Shown: positions 51,792 through 62,746 of the stretch, piece by piece
How the letters are laid out: each line of letters begins with the position of its first letter
How positions within the stretch are numbered: position 1 is the stretch's first letter
Origin: Bolinopsis microptera
Taxonomy: Eukaryota > Ctenophora > Tentaculata > Lobata > Bolinopsidae
Length of the DNA stretch: 64,000 bases
Reading direction: 5' to 3'
Assembly (NCBI RefSeq): GCF_026151205.1
Contig: NC_087072.1
Coordinates: 16,199,669-16,263,668 of the forward strand
The notes under the pieces: model-generated
Seen by the model: the letters and a program-made list of their open reading frames with translations, nothing else
Databases searched by the model: none
What the model was told of the DNA's origin: nothing
Program-made: the position numbers and the translations under genes

Positions 51792-52398
51792 AATTTCATG
51801 CATGACATAAGTATTTGCTCTCCAACATTGATATGCTGAGATACAATTGTAGATCGTAGATGGAAACGCAACAATTGCTTTGGTCGGTGTATCATGTACT
51901 AACAAGTATTAGATGTATGATGCTGAATAAGCTCCTCTGTCAACTGAGCAGCGGTGTGACCTCTCTCTGAAAGTATAGTTGTCAGAAATTTATCCCATTA
52001 AAATTGATCTAATAGTTTATATTTATTAATTGAATGATGTATTGAATGATGTAGTGACTGATGTAGTGAATGATGTAGTAACAAATTTTGAATGATGTGT
52101 TTAAGAGAACAAAAACAAATAGCTTTAATGAAACCAATAGTTGGTTGCTACTCTATAAAAGTACAATATTGATTCTGACCAACCTCTCTGTACTGTTGAT
52201 AATTCAGCACCATTTGCAATCCGTGCTGGAGCAGTTTGGGGTCGTGTAAATGTTTGGTGGGAAATCGATCTGCAGAGATGTTAAAAGGTGACTAGCAGAT
52301 CAGCATGTTGAAACTTTTAAACCTTCCGAAACAAATAAAAAACGATTTCCAAAGGATACTCCCCTCCCATTAACTACTACCTACAAACTAATTCACAG
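51792..52398. other. Short intergenic region between convergent genes
   Basis: 3' flanks of the MFS gene (plus) and the 122-residue gene (minus) face each other. A GAATGATGTA(G/T) tandem of about six imperfect copies occupies 52033-52102. Confidence 0.6.
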
Positions 52399-52985
52399 TT
52401 AAATTGTAAAAAGAATTATTTTGAATTTAGAAGTAATCAACCTCGGAGTGGTCTTGTGAGGAGGTTTGCTGATATTGCAGTCATCATAGAACTTGGCAAA
52501 TCCTCCGCTACTAGTCTTGCTATGTTGTCCCGTAAGACTCAGCTCTGATGAAAAACATTGACAACAAATAATACACAAATATCGTAAAATGGATAATCAA
52601 CAAACGAATATTGGATAATTTATGATTGGAAATATATAGTTACCAATTGCAGAGGAAATAGTTCCGGAGATATTGTCAAGAAGAGGGGTGTAGATTGGAT
52701 GAAAAGAAGGATAACTAGAATTTGTTTTTCCATCCTCAGGTAATTTTATCTGTCGTTTAACTAGTCCCCCATGCTGAAAATATATCTATTCCAGCGAAGA
52801 AATGCCAATAAAAAATTATCATGAAATTTAACTGTTATCCATGATTAAATTAACTTTAGATTAATTTTTGTCCAGTTCGTCTTCAAACGAACCTTAGGGT
52901 ATTTTCTAGCACAAACTGGCCCATTAGCATCCGATCGGAGAAAGGTTGAAAAACCAGGTCTTGGATGAAGAAATGAATCACACAT
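52399..52985 (-). CDS. Small protein of 122 residues, three exons; possibly ciliary
   Basis: Exons 52985-52893, 52773-52644 and 52544-52399 (TAA) join in phase from ATG 52985; donors are GTTCGT and GTAACT, acceptors TTTTCAG and CATCAG. The product is short, basic, rich in Pro, Ser, Tyr and Phe, with no signal peptide or membrane helix: MCDSFLHPRPGFSTF at the start, PSFHPIYTPLLDNISG in the middle, GGFAKFYDDCNISKPPHKT near the end. This low-complexity, aromatic-plus-proline style resembles small microtubule inner proteins of cilia, but no named family is recognised. The first donor is non-consensus beyond GT; the other junctions are good. It is convergent with the MFS gene. Confidence 0.65.
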
Positions 52986-53348
52986 ACTACGTCATGATTA
53001 TTGTGACATCATAGTTGAATACGTGTACATAGACTATTAACCTGTTATAATGTAATGTATAAAGAATTATTAGAAATTTATAAGTTCAAGGTTTCATTGT
53101 AAATTGCAAATCACTTCAACAGTAACCAGGTTTCTCCGTAGGGTAAAGCTATTCTGTGTCAGAATCCGCCCTTAGCTTTCTGTTTTAGGGTGCATACAGA
53201 CTGCCACAAAAGTAGGTATGCATACATATTGCCACAAAAGCGATTGTCATATAATAAATAATGGCCCTTATCAAAACCAATCCTGTGTTGACTGAAATTG
53301 TTGTTTTCTTGAACACATATAATCGACTTTCAGCAGTAGCAGATCTGT

Positions 53349-53434
53349 TAACGGGTGAATCTTGTAAAATATTTGTTCCAAAGACCGTCGACGAGTCTTA
53401 CTCGGCGCATGTCTTGGTAGGTTATAAACCTACA
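53349..53434 (+). repeat. ~90-nt hairpin repeat, copy 2
   Basis: AACGGGTGAATCTTGTAAAA, then GACCGTCGACGAGTCTTACT, then CTTGGTAGGTTATAAACCTA. Both stems (ACGAGT/ACTCG and TAGGTT/AACCTA) are preserved although loops differ. Confidence 0.85.
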
Positions 53435-54058
53435 AGCAGGTCTGCCAAAACTATCTTTGAAAAAAGCAATTTGTTTAAAAAACTGTCCAAGGGCATCACA
53501 AGCAGTAAATCCAGCTACAACCCAACTTGTAGCATGTTCCCTTTCAAGAGAATAGGTTCAGAGGTTACGTCACCTATAACCATGACACCTGATACAACAC
53601 AGCTAACTGTGTGCAACTGAATAAAGAAGAGTTAGGAGTGATGCAGTATTTTATTCAGTACTACATCAAAACAAACTTCCGACGGAAATACTGCTAGGAG
53701 AAGATAAATGATGATTTGATTTGATTTGAAACTTTTACAAAATAGCAAGTATACAAATGTACAGCAATTCGAACAAACATATAAAATGGGCCGAAATGTA
53801 TAAATGCTAAAAAGCGTGGGTCAGTGAAACAAGTACAGAGGACAACTTTCAGAACAGGAGTTTTTTGGCCGCCCAAAGTCTCAATAACATCACCTCCACC
53901 TAGCAATAAAATTATGAAATGTGAAAAGTGTGAAACAATCAAATAATAATGTATGTATATAATATAATTGTCTCTCAAATACAGATAACGTCCGTAAACT
54001 CTTAAAATTCCCCTACAAGTACATACTGATCGGTGTCCGAGAAACATGAATAACGTCA

Positions 54059-54972
54059 TCATGGTGCCTTCTTAACCCGGCTACAGACCTTCCCGTTACG
54101 GATGTAGTGGTCGAGATGAGTCTGTTCAGCCCTCTTCTTCTTCAGGTCAGTTACCACGTTCTTCCTTGCTGCACGCTCTTCACTGGATCTATCAGGACAG
54201 ATCCATACATCTTTGTGTGCATCAGCCATCCTCAGTCTCCCTGTTTTCATCAGAATCTGATGAACTGCTGTTGAGCTTGGGACGGTGATCTTGACTGGTC
54301 GCATAGCCGTGATACCTGGCCTCTTCCAGCCGACTCTAGTCGCTTCAAAATGAGGTTTCTCCCCGATCTCCTCCAATAGTGTGGTTACCAGAGCTGGAAG
54401 CTGTTCTTCATCCTCTTCTTTCAGTCCAAACACTATCAGATTCTTGCTCCTGTCCTCCTCTGCAGCTACACTCTTCATTACATTCTTCAGAATTTTACTG
54501 TTGCAGACCGTGCCACTTGTGCTGTTCTTTTGTACAGCTGCACTGTAGCTCTTAATCCCTGTCTCCACCGTTGTTTGTACTGTCTCTTCAACTGACGTCT
54601 TAAACAACTGTAGTTGTTCGTCCTTCTGCACTAGCAACTGGTCCTGCAACCTGACCATCTTTTCCTTGTCTTCTAGTGCTTCCGTCTTGAGGCACTCAAC
54701 GATTTCCATCATAGCGCTCATCTGACTACTCTGCCGAGGTCTGCTGCTTGCATAACCCATTCTGCCATATACCTTTTATAGATAGACGGAGACATGAGTA
54801 TTTCTTGGTCCATATTTCCACGAATTTCGAAGTTTTCTAATTTCAGTTGTCTTGCCATCGAATTGAACCATCTATCAGCACAGCCCTCTACATCTTCCTT
54901 TTCTTCATAGTTGAAATCCTTGAGTTTCTTCTGAGATCGGGTCAAATTTAAATCATCCTCCGTGGTGTACAT
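54059..54972 (-). pseudogene. LINE ORF1 (RRM-type nucleic-acid-binding protein), frameshifted
   Basis: An N-terminal segment (54972-54718) overlaps, in another frame, a 233-codon segment (54760-54059), so one indel near 54750 interrupts the frame. The latter has a coiled coil (residues ~10-70), then DRSKNLIVFGL, ATRVGWKRPG, RPVKITVPSSTAVHQIL and ICPDRSSEERAARK followed by a basic tail. This is the coiled-coil, RRM and C-terminal-domain layout of ORF1 proteins that coat LINE RNA. It is related to the ORF at 59577-60439. No RT lies beside it. The missing ORF2 could be of the family at 1785-4244, but that is a guess. Confidence 0.8.
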
Positions 54973-55234
54973 TGTATAGTAATGTACAAGTATACAGTAT
55001 ACACACCCAAAGGCTAACTACGCAGTAGCAGCAAACTGAACGTATCGCTAAGTTACAAAAGATAAGAGAGCTCGATAATTGCAACGTAAGCTACACACAC
55101 TACACACACTACGACTGGATAACATATCATGTACTAATCTTCAACTTCAAAAGTTCTACACCGTAACTAGTAAACAGTGACTAGTAAACAGTGAACCGTA
55201 ACTAGTAAACAGTGAACCACATGGTAGCTAGTTT

Positions 55235-56348
55235 GGATGATGATTAATCACTCTACACTCGACTGTCACGTGAATTTTTCAACCCGTTCTCTAGCTGGTT
55301 CTGAACGACATTTCGAAACCCTAACCCTCTAATCTGATCCCAACCCTAACCCTAACCCAATCCTTAACAAAAACATATGCTGAAACCTTAACCCTAACGA
55401 GAAATTAAACTAACTTCCTTATACAGTCGATCATATCACGTGATCAAGACAGTTTTCGCCAATATCTCGTCAGGGGAGCATTTTAACCCTATGTCATGGG
55501 GGTGATTCGGAATCAGCGTCCGAAAATACATCTATTAAAGTTAGTTACAACAGTCGGGGGCCCTTTTAGAACAATCTCGAAGATCGACTGTAGAGTGATT
55601 CAGCACGCTCGACATTCCTATACTTTAAAGTGAAGGCAATCCCGGAATTTCCCGACGATTTTCCGTCGGAAATTCCCAGCCGGGAAATTTTATCAATTCG
55701 GGAGTTTTCATTAAATGTGTTATAGTTTGAAGATACAAATCTCAGTGTGCTTTTGGCGGAGATATAAACTGCGCCATGTAATCATAAATACACCTTCTTA
55801 AGAATTAAAAGTTAAGTCATGGTATGAAAATGACTTTATTTATATTATATATTACACGAATGAGACCTGAACACTGAAGATGAGCCGAGCGTGCTAAATC
55901 ACTCTATAGTCGATCTTCGAGATTGTTCTAAAAGGGCCCCCTTCAGTTGAAACCAACTTCATTCGATGTATTTTCGGACGCTGATTACGAATCACCCCCA
56001 TGACATAGGGTTAAAATACTCCCCTGACGAGATATTTGCGAAAAACTGTTTCGATCACGTGATATGACCGTATAAGGAAGTTAGTCTAATATCTAGTTAG
56101 GGTTAGGGTTTCAGCATATGCTTTTGTTAAGGATTTTACCTGAGGACCCCAGGCTATTATGTTCATTAACATAATATAGATTTGGCGGAATGACAGGCTG
56201 AGCGCGGCCCAGTAATTAAGGATTGGGTTAGGGTTAGGGATGGGATCAGATTAGCGGGTTAGGGTTTCGAATAGTCGTTCAGGACCAGCTAGAGAAGGGG
56301 TTGAAAAAGTCACGTGACAGTCGAGTGTAGAGTGATTAATCATCATCC
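55235..56348. mobile_element. 1.1-kb element with ~400-bp TIRs containing telomere-like repeats
   Basis: Arms 55235-55640 and 55885-56348 are inverted, starting GGATGATGATTAATCACTCT and including TCACGTGATATGACC-type and CCCTAACCCTAACCC segments. The right arm is interrupted by a tiny MITE (56136-56215). A separate single arm occurs at 61136-61519. No coding capacity. Confidence 0.9.
56136..56215 (+). mobile_element. Tiny MITE, copy 3, with perfect 9-bp TSD
   Basis: 80 bp from TTACCTGAGGACCCCAGGCT to GCGCGGCCCAGTAA, flanked by TTAAGGATT on both sides (56127-56135, 56216-56224). The opposite arm of the host element supplies the uninterrupted empty site. Confidence 0.92.
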
Positions 56349-56440
56349 AAGATGAGCGCCATTTTGCACATGCTTTCGGGAATCTCGATTTTCGAAAATC
56401 CTGATTGTTTTCCCCGATTTTCAGGAATCCCGGGATTTTT

Positions 56441-56530
56441 AACGGATGATACTCGTAAAATATTTGTTCCACTCCAAAGACCGTCGCGACGAGTCCAACT
56501 CGGCGCGCGTCTTGGTACGTTATTAAACTA
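56441..56530 (+). repeat. ~90-nt hairpin repeat, copy 3
   Basis: AACGGATGATACTCGTAAAA to CTTGGTACGTTATTAAAC, with ACGAGTCCAACTCGG intact and the terminal TAGGTT stem degraded. Confidence 0.85.
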
Positions 56531-56704
56531 CGAGGCCAAGGACTTTCCGGGCTCAATTAGATTTTGACCGTTCGATCGTTCTGTTGACTGTTAATTGTTA
56601 ATTGTGTCATACGTTGGTCGTTGTATGACCCGCCGCGCACGAGTGCACGGCTCCCCCTGTATCATAGAAACACTTGTACCACGTTGCGACCCCCACGGTA
56701 GTTT

Positions 56705-56817
56705 CACTATCAACTATGGTGTTGACGGATGTTACTCGTCTAAATTTCTTCGAAGTAGCGCGCGCCGCTTTCTTCTCGAAATGCCCGACGGCAAGTGCTA
56801 CGAAGTAGCGCGCGCTT
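56705..56817 (+). repeat. GC-rich CGAAGTAGCGCGCGC repeat, copy 2
   Basis: Matches 35745-35880 in reverse orientation; two CGAAGTAGCGCGCGC motifs about 55 bp apart, followed by a GCGCGCGAAGCGCGCG palindrome at 56831-56848. Confidence 0.85.
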
Positions 56818-57502
56818 GACATACGTTGCATGCAACTTTTCGCGCGCGAAGCGCGCGCCGCCGAAGATATTGGGATACAAAACATGTATCAAGCGCGCGC
56901 CGGGCCAGATCATTAACAATGGTCAACTATATTAAGTAATTATTGGACTCCAGCAAACGCCAAACCTGTCTCCACTTTTGCCGCTAAAAACATCATCATA
57001 ACAGGTTACGATAACCTGTATTTAGTTAAACCACCTCATGTTCCAAATTCCTTTGTGCTACTTTTATTCGGTTTCTGCAAGCGACTTGCAGAATCTAGAC
57101 GGATCACTTTTGAGTTCCAGGAATCCAGCCTTCTAAAACAACATTGCACCAATTAGGAGTGTCCTCTTACTTGTGAGAATAGTTGCCGAGCTGACGTGGC
57201 CGCGACCATCTTCCAATTACCTAGGTGACCGCATTCCGCGGGTGGGCGATTGAGATTTAATATGTACCAGATATTTTTGTTAAGAGTTCAGTTATTGTAT
57301 TCACGATTTACTATACGCATCTCTTAACGACTTTATCATCAATCATGATCGTGTCTCTATTGGTTATTATGTAAGTAAAGTACTTCAAGCTATTACATAC
57401 GCGGGCATTTTCGATCCCAATTGATTTCTTTTAGCCTTACTTTTCAGTTACTTGTATTTATATCTACCGTGTAGATACCGTTATTTCATTTTATTTTAAA
57501 AG

Positions 57503-58969
57503 TTGACAGCGACACAGCGACTATCGCCTGCTTTTAACTCTGTCATGTCTGTTGCTAAACAGCCGTCCGTATTTAAACTCAACACAACCGATGATTTTCA
57601 AACCTGGTACGCTCAGTTTACTAACTATGCAACAGCAGTATCGATTGACACTAAAAATCAGTTTGTTGCATATACTAAGCTCGTTCCTAGATACGTCAGC
57701 TTTTACCATAGTTCAGAACCTTGAGTTTGCTGCAGGTGATAAGGAAGATCCTACTAAGTTTGGTCCTATTCTTGAAAGAGCTTTAAAACGTAAAGATAAG
57801 ATTCCACCTAGACTTGCACTTCGTTATAGAGTACAGGAATCCGATGAATCCCTAGCCGAGTTTGCATTTGCTCTTGAAATGCTGGCCAATAAGGCTGGTG
57901 TTGCAAAACCTGCGAAAGAGGAGCTTCTTGTTGATTCTTTTTGTACAGGTGTGCGAGACACTGATCTGAGCATAAAACTTCTTGAACATAGTTTTGATGC
58001 ACTTTCGTTAGCTTTGGAACGAGCCCAGAAAATTGATGGAGCTTCTAAGATACGTAAATATGTCAGACCAATTGCAGCAGATTCCAATGATACTACAGGC
58101 CTTGAGATACTTGCGACCGTACCCGCAAGACGAACCCCGGCATCTGATCAAGCAGTAGCCGGCCCGCCTGATAATAGATTACATCCTGACTTCGATATTT
58201 CAACCTACGGCACATTACCTCGAAATGCGCCCAATCCTCAAAGCTATCAGCGTGAGCATGTTCCTCCATATTCGAATAGAGCTACCAATAACAACTTTGG
58301 ATTTGCCAATAGGACTGGTTTTCCTCAAAATCCCAACAGATACAACAATAGGAACTCCCAAAAGCGGTGCTGGTATTGCAATCGCTCCGGACACCTCATC
58401 CGTAATTGCAGAACTAAAGCTAGTGACGAGGCCCAGAATTTTCAGGCAGGGCCGAGCCCTCGTCAGTAAATGTCACAAATTCGAGTGGTTTGGCCTTTAG
58501 TAACATTCATCGTAAATCTAATAACACTTCTAATATTTACGTAGCTGCTAATATAGGTTCACTGTTTGTCAATTGTTTGGTAGACACAGGTGCTGCTTAC
58601 TCATTATGCTCTGAGGATATTTTGCCGCCTGACGTCGTTTTATCGCCCACTTCAGTTCGACTTAATGGTGTTACTGGAACCCCTTTATGTATTTCAGGAA
58701 CTGTCAGTTTGCCTGTTAATTTTGGTGACGTTCGAATTTCTCTCCAACTCATAGTTGTTTCAGGGATAAACCATAAATTAATCCTTGGCCGTGATTTCAT
58801 GTCAGCGACTGATTGTGAAATCAGCTTTAAAAACTTGACATTAACGATTAATGATCAAGAAATCCCATTAATTAAAGCTTCTTGTAAACCTTCTAAGCAT
58901 TTCCTTGTTGCCAATTGTTCCTTATCGATCAAGCCACAAACCGTTGCCCTAGTACTTCAAGCTATTACA
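57503..58969 (+). pseudogene. LTR-retrotransposon remnant: gag, zinc knuckle, protease
   Basis: Three broken frames read as gag followed by protease. Gag begins near 57550, shifts frame around 57680-57710, and continues to 58469 with a CCHC knuckle (CWYCNRSGHLIRNC, 58372-58413). After another frame change, 58490 onward encodes a retropepsin with LVDTGAAYSLC and LILGRDFM, so the catalytic DTG is present. Reverse transcriptase, RNase H and integrase are absent. A 19-bp direct repeat (AGTACTTCAAGCTATTACA at 57379-57397 and 58951-58969) brackets the remnant and could be the LTR end, the sequence between having been lost by deletion. The domain order fits Ty3/Gypsy-like elements of invertebrates. 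Confidence 0.82.
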
Positions 58970-59223
58970 ACTATGGTGATACACTATGGTGCGCGGCGGG
59001 TCATACAACGTATGACAAAGAAACGCTACTATACACTTAGTGAAACGACAATGGGGGTCACGAGGTGATACAAAATTATTTTTGGTTTTATCAGCTTATG
59101 TGGCAAATTAGAAGCGTTTTATAAATTTTATTCCACTGGGAAGTTTGATTAGGTTTTTAAAATTGGTTAATGTTTTGATAAATTTTTTAAAAATATTGTA
59201 CTTGTTTGTAGGTTTAAACATGT

Positions 59224-59325
59224 TTGTAGGTTTTCAACCTACCAGGACGCGCGCCGAGTTGGACTCGTCGACGGTCCTGGATATAATAATTGGAACAAAT
59301 ATTTTACGATCAGTATCACCCGTTA
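59224..59325 (-). repeat. ~90-nt hairpin repeat, copy 4
   Basis: Inverted relative to copy 5, 100 bp away; the pair encloses a GTGCACGCAAAGCGTGCAC hairpin cassette (59362-59402). Confidence 0.85.
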
Positions 59326-59423
59326 AAAACATGTGTGATGATTGCTACACGTTGTATACCTTTTGTGCACGCAAAGCGTGCACGCCGGCCGGCCGCGCGC
59401 GATCAAAAGGGGTTATATATTAT

Positions 59424-59513
59424 TAACGGGTGATACTCGTAAAATATTTGTTCCATATAGGACCGTCGACGAGTCCAACTCGGCGCGCGCGTACTGGTAG
59501 GTTGTAAACCTAC
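59424..59513 (+). repeat. ~90-nt hairpin repeat, copy 5 (left flank of ORF1-like element)
   Basis: AACGGGTGATACTCGTAAAA, GACCGTCGACGAGTCCAACT and GGTAGGTTGTAAACCTAC are all intact. It is in direct orientation with copy 6, on the other side of the ORF1-like region. Confidence 0.88.
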
Positions 59514-59576
59514 AAATATATTACAGCGTGTGTCAATGTGATGTCATAAATTTTACTTTGCAGCGTTTTTTAAACT

Positions 59577-60439
59577 TTGCAGCGTTTATCAGGACACTCT
59601 ACATTTTTCAACGAAGCGCATGAGGATTTCAACGCTTTAATTTCGAATGTTGCAAAAGCCACGAACTGTGAAAGTAGAATAGTGTTTTCAGTTGAAAAGT
59701 TTGAAAAGCCAGTCAAGAAGGTTTTATCAAATTTGATGTATAATATGTACAATCAGTTGAATTCTATCGTCGGAGAAACTTTGACTGCAATGAAAGATGT
59801 TGAGGAATTGAAGAGTTTTCTCATCCGATCACAAGAGTCTGTTATCAAACTGCAAAGGGAACTTCTTGAAGCCAAAGCCAATCAGTTGGAATCCGTTCAG
59901 ACCGCAGTAAAATCTGCTGTTCAGGACACTGTTCAAGCTGAGATCAAGTCATACAGTCAAGCTGTGTTAAAAGCCTCGCCGAACACTACAATAACGGAGG
60001 AGAGCCTGAAAAAAGTTGTGCAGAAGGCTGTGTCAGAAGACGATCGCAGCAGGAATGTTCTCATTTTTGGTGGAGACAGATGAAGAGAAACTATCAAACA
60101 AAGTAGACGAAATTTTTCAACAGATTGAACATGAAGTGAAACCCCACTTTGAAGCTGTAAGGATTGGAAGGAAATCAGCTGACAAGACCTGAGACCAGGT
60201 CTGTAAAAATTTTGCTATCAAATTCGAATACTGTACATCAGATTTTATTAAAATCGAAAAACCTGAAACTAAGTGAGCACCACAAAACTGTGTTCATTTC
60301 ACCAGATCGGTCACCTGAAGAGCAAGCCAGACATCATCTGCTCGTTTTGGAGATGAAAGAGAAGGCAACGAAGGACTTGAAAAGACGATATTATATCAGA
60401 AGGGGTATTATTTGTTGTGAGGACAAGATATCAAAGTGA
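59577..60439 (+). pseudogene. LINE ORF1-like protein, frameshifted
   Basis: A coiled-coil segment (ELLEAKANQLESVQTAVKSA) leads to SEDDRSRNVLIFGG at 60083, where the frame breaks. Related sequence continues in another frame (PHFEAVRIGRKSA) and then from 60164 to 60439 (RSVKILLSNSNTVHQILLKS, then FISPDRSPEEQARHHL). It is clearly homologous to the ORF1 at 54059-54760 but diverged, so this is a second family member. At least two indels disable it. It is flanked by direct copies of the ~90-nt hairpin repeat. Confidence 0.8.
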
Positions 60440-60477
60440 ACGGTGCATATTTATGAAGTGTTTCTTATTTGTGACTA

Positions 60478-60562
60478 AACGGGTGATACTCGTAAAATTA
60501 TCTAAATATTTAAGACCGTCGACGAGTCCAACTTGGCGCGTGTCTTGGTAGTTTTTAAACCT
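60478..60562 (+). repeat. ~90-nt hairpin repeat, copy 6 (right flank of ORF1-like element)
   Basis: GGGTGATACTCGTAAAATTA to CTTGGTAGTTTTTAAACC; the second stem is weakened (ACTTGG instead of ACTCGG). Confidence 0.85.
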
Positions 60563-60783
60563 TTATATATGTGACATATTCTTCATTTTTTGTGTGAAAT
60601 AAAGTACATTTGTTCTTCAATTTTTATGAGACCCTGTTTTATATATTTAAAAAAAAACTTTCTGCTCTGAGGAAGAGAGAAAGTTTTTGTGGAGAGCCGC
60701 TCAGACATGGGCACCGTATTGTGTAAATTATTTAGGTATTTTTATGCAATATCTTTGTCGCATAAGGGCGGGGTAGTAAATAT

Positions 60784-60810
60784 TGTGTTTCGTTTCGTTT
60801 CGTTTCGTTT
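60784..60810. repeat. (TTTCG)n microsatellite
   Basis: Four to five copies of TTTCG. Confidence 0.9.
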
Positions 60811-60973
60811 ACTTACTTTACGTTACTTTTTTTAATAAAATGTTAAATTTGAATTTTCTGCTTGCTAGCTACTAGTACTAATTAAAGATTTAAATCAAAT
60901 CAAATCTTTACAAAATTAAAGCCTTAATTTCTTGGGAACCTTTTTTTTGGGAACCTTTTTCTGTTCCTAAACA

Positions 60974-61053
60974 ACATATTTGTGGCGGAATGACAGTGGA
61001 CAGGCTGCAGCCTGCAGCGCCGCCCAGTAAAAAATCCTCAGATCCCCGTGTAA
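60974..61053 (+). mobile_element. Tiny MITE, copy 4 (diverged)
   Basis: TGGCGGAATGACAG, then GCGCCGCCCAGTAA and CAGATCCCCGTGTAA: the same blocks as the other copies, with an internal GCTGCAGCCTGCAGC insertion. Confidence 0.65.
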
Positions 61054-61135
61054 TACATTTGTTGTCGTTTGCTCAAATGCCCATGTCACGTCAATGTCAT
61101 ACAAATATGAAACTAGTATATATATATCTATAGCT

Positions 61136-61519
61136 CGAGCGTGCTAAATCACTCTATTACAGTCGATCTTCGAGATTGTTCTAAAAGAGCCCCCGACTGT
61201 TGTACTTGTAACCAACTTCAATAGATGTATTTTCGGACGCTGATTGAGATTCCGAATCACCCCCATGATATAGGATTAAAATGCTCCCCTGACGAAATAT
61301 TGGCGAAAAAGTGTCTTGATCACGTGATATGACCGTATAAGGAAGTTAGTCTAATTTCTCGTTAGGGTTTCAGCATATGTTTTTGTTAAGGATTGGGTTA
61401 GGGTTGGGATCAGATTATGGATTAGAGGGTTAGGGTTTCGAAAAGTCGTTCAGAACCAGCTAGAAAACGGGTTGACAAAGTCACGTGACAGTCGAGTGTA
61501 GAGTGATTAATCATCATCC
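61136..61519. repeat. Solo arm of the 55235-56348 element family
   Basis: GAGCGTGCTAAATCACTCTA to GTGATTAATCATCATCC matches the right arm without the tiny-MITE insertion; no facing left arm is found within 1 kb. Confidence 0.88.
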
Positions 61520-62746
61520 TAGGAATGTAGTACTAGTTGTGAGTTGTAAGTCAGGGGCAGTCTGAGATCTTTCGAAAACCCTTCCAACACAAAATTTCGA
61601 AGGTACACATACAATTATAAGTGCCAGTGAATGGTGGAAAATATCAAACACAGTTATTATTCTTTGTTTATATTGTGCCAATTTGTTCGAAATATAACAA
61701 TTAAATAGTTTAAAAACGTAAACATTAGTCAGATTTATGATTTACTATGAGTATGTCCAAATCATTACTCATTACATTAGCTCCTGCAAAAGACAAAATG
61801 TTAATAGCGATACAATTGTACGATTAAGTTTGTCATTTTGGACTTATCTGTACTAATCTGAATTTAGTCGCTCTGTTCAATGTTCGAGCAATATGAATTT
61901 CGTACTTCAACCCAAACAATATTATCTAACAGCGTCCGCTAACAACTATATAACTAATTACACATTAGTGTAATCATTAGTGTAACCTAATATCTGTAGG
62001 TTGAGGTACTCTTAACAAAATTCTTCAACAATCAACCACCCATAATACAAATAAATTAACTGCAACCTTTCCTTAGTCTAATTACAAAGCGGGAATTAGT
62101 CAGTAAATTTCAATTTATAATTTAACAAAACTTATAACTTATATAATATGGCAAAGCACAAAACAATAGTCTTTAAAAATTCTTAGACTCAACAAATTTA
62201 ATCTGAAAATCTGCTGCTTCCAAGTTTATAACCCCGACTACTGTAAAACATTTTAATTTGAATTGCAAAGCTTTTTCAAATAGCAGTGATGCCGCTAGAA
62301 CTAGAAGTAGGAGTATTTCTGATAATGTTATGATTTCGTAAATTTAGCCAATCAAAAGTACGCAACTGTGATGAAAAGTGAAAAAAAATAACTCAGTTGA
62401 TTCAGATCTCATTTAACATAGGACTAAAGGGGCCGGTCAGAGTATGTGTACTGAAATGTCCATTTCTGGTTATTTCTGTAAGAGTCACACGTGTCGATAA
62501 TAATGTCACGCGTAGTTGCATGCCGGTCGATACATAACCCACTCTTTCTATGTATTAACTGTTCCGTCTGTAAAAAATAGGTTATTATTAATAGCTGTAG
62601 TAAAAAGCAAAGCTGATTGAATTCCTATCAGTATCATGACTATTTTCTTAGAATCAATTGCCTAAACCGAGCAAGTTTAATTACCAATTACAATAAACTG
62701 AATGAACTATAGTGCAATTTAATAATATTTATTAATAACCTTTTTA
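61520..62746. other. Gene-free stretch downstream of the GALNT gene
   Basis: AT-rich, no exon, repeat or RNA signal that I could support. Confidence 0.5.

Larger units (their letters stand above)
56605..59017. mobile_element. Inverted TGTCATACGTTG/CAACGTATGACA ends around an LTR-element remnant
   Basis: TGTCATACGTTG, then TTGTATGACCCGCCGCGCAC at 56605-56640, and GTGCGCGGCGGGTCATACAA-CGTATGACA at 58989-59017 are inverted copies. Between them are a CGAAGTAGCGCGCGC repeat and the gag/protease remnant. They may be ends of one composite element or two unrelated copies. Confidence 0.5.

Noticed and set aside
53261-53620. 119-residue open frame
   Set aside because: About 30 codons of it are the ~90-nt dispersed hairpin repeat and there is no splice or homology support; chance frame.
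53694-54062. 122-residue frame just downstream of the ORF1 pseudogene
   Set aside because: No domain; composition looks like translated AT-rich 3' UTR of the retroelement.
59424-59513. Hammerhead ribozyme in the ~90-nt repeat
   Set aside because: GACGAGTCC looks reminiscent, but the required CTGANGA and GAAA core elements are absent on both strands.
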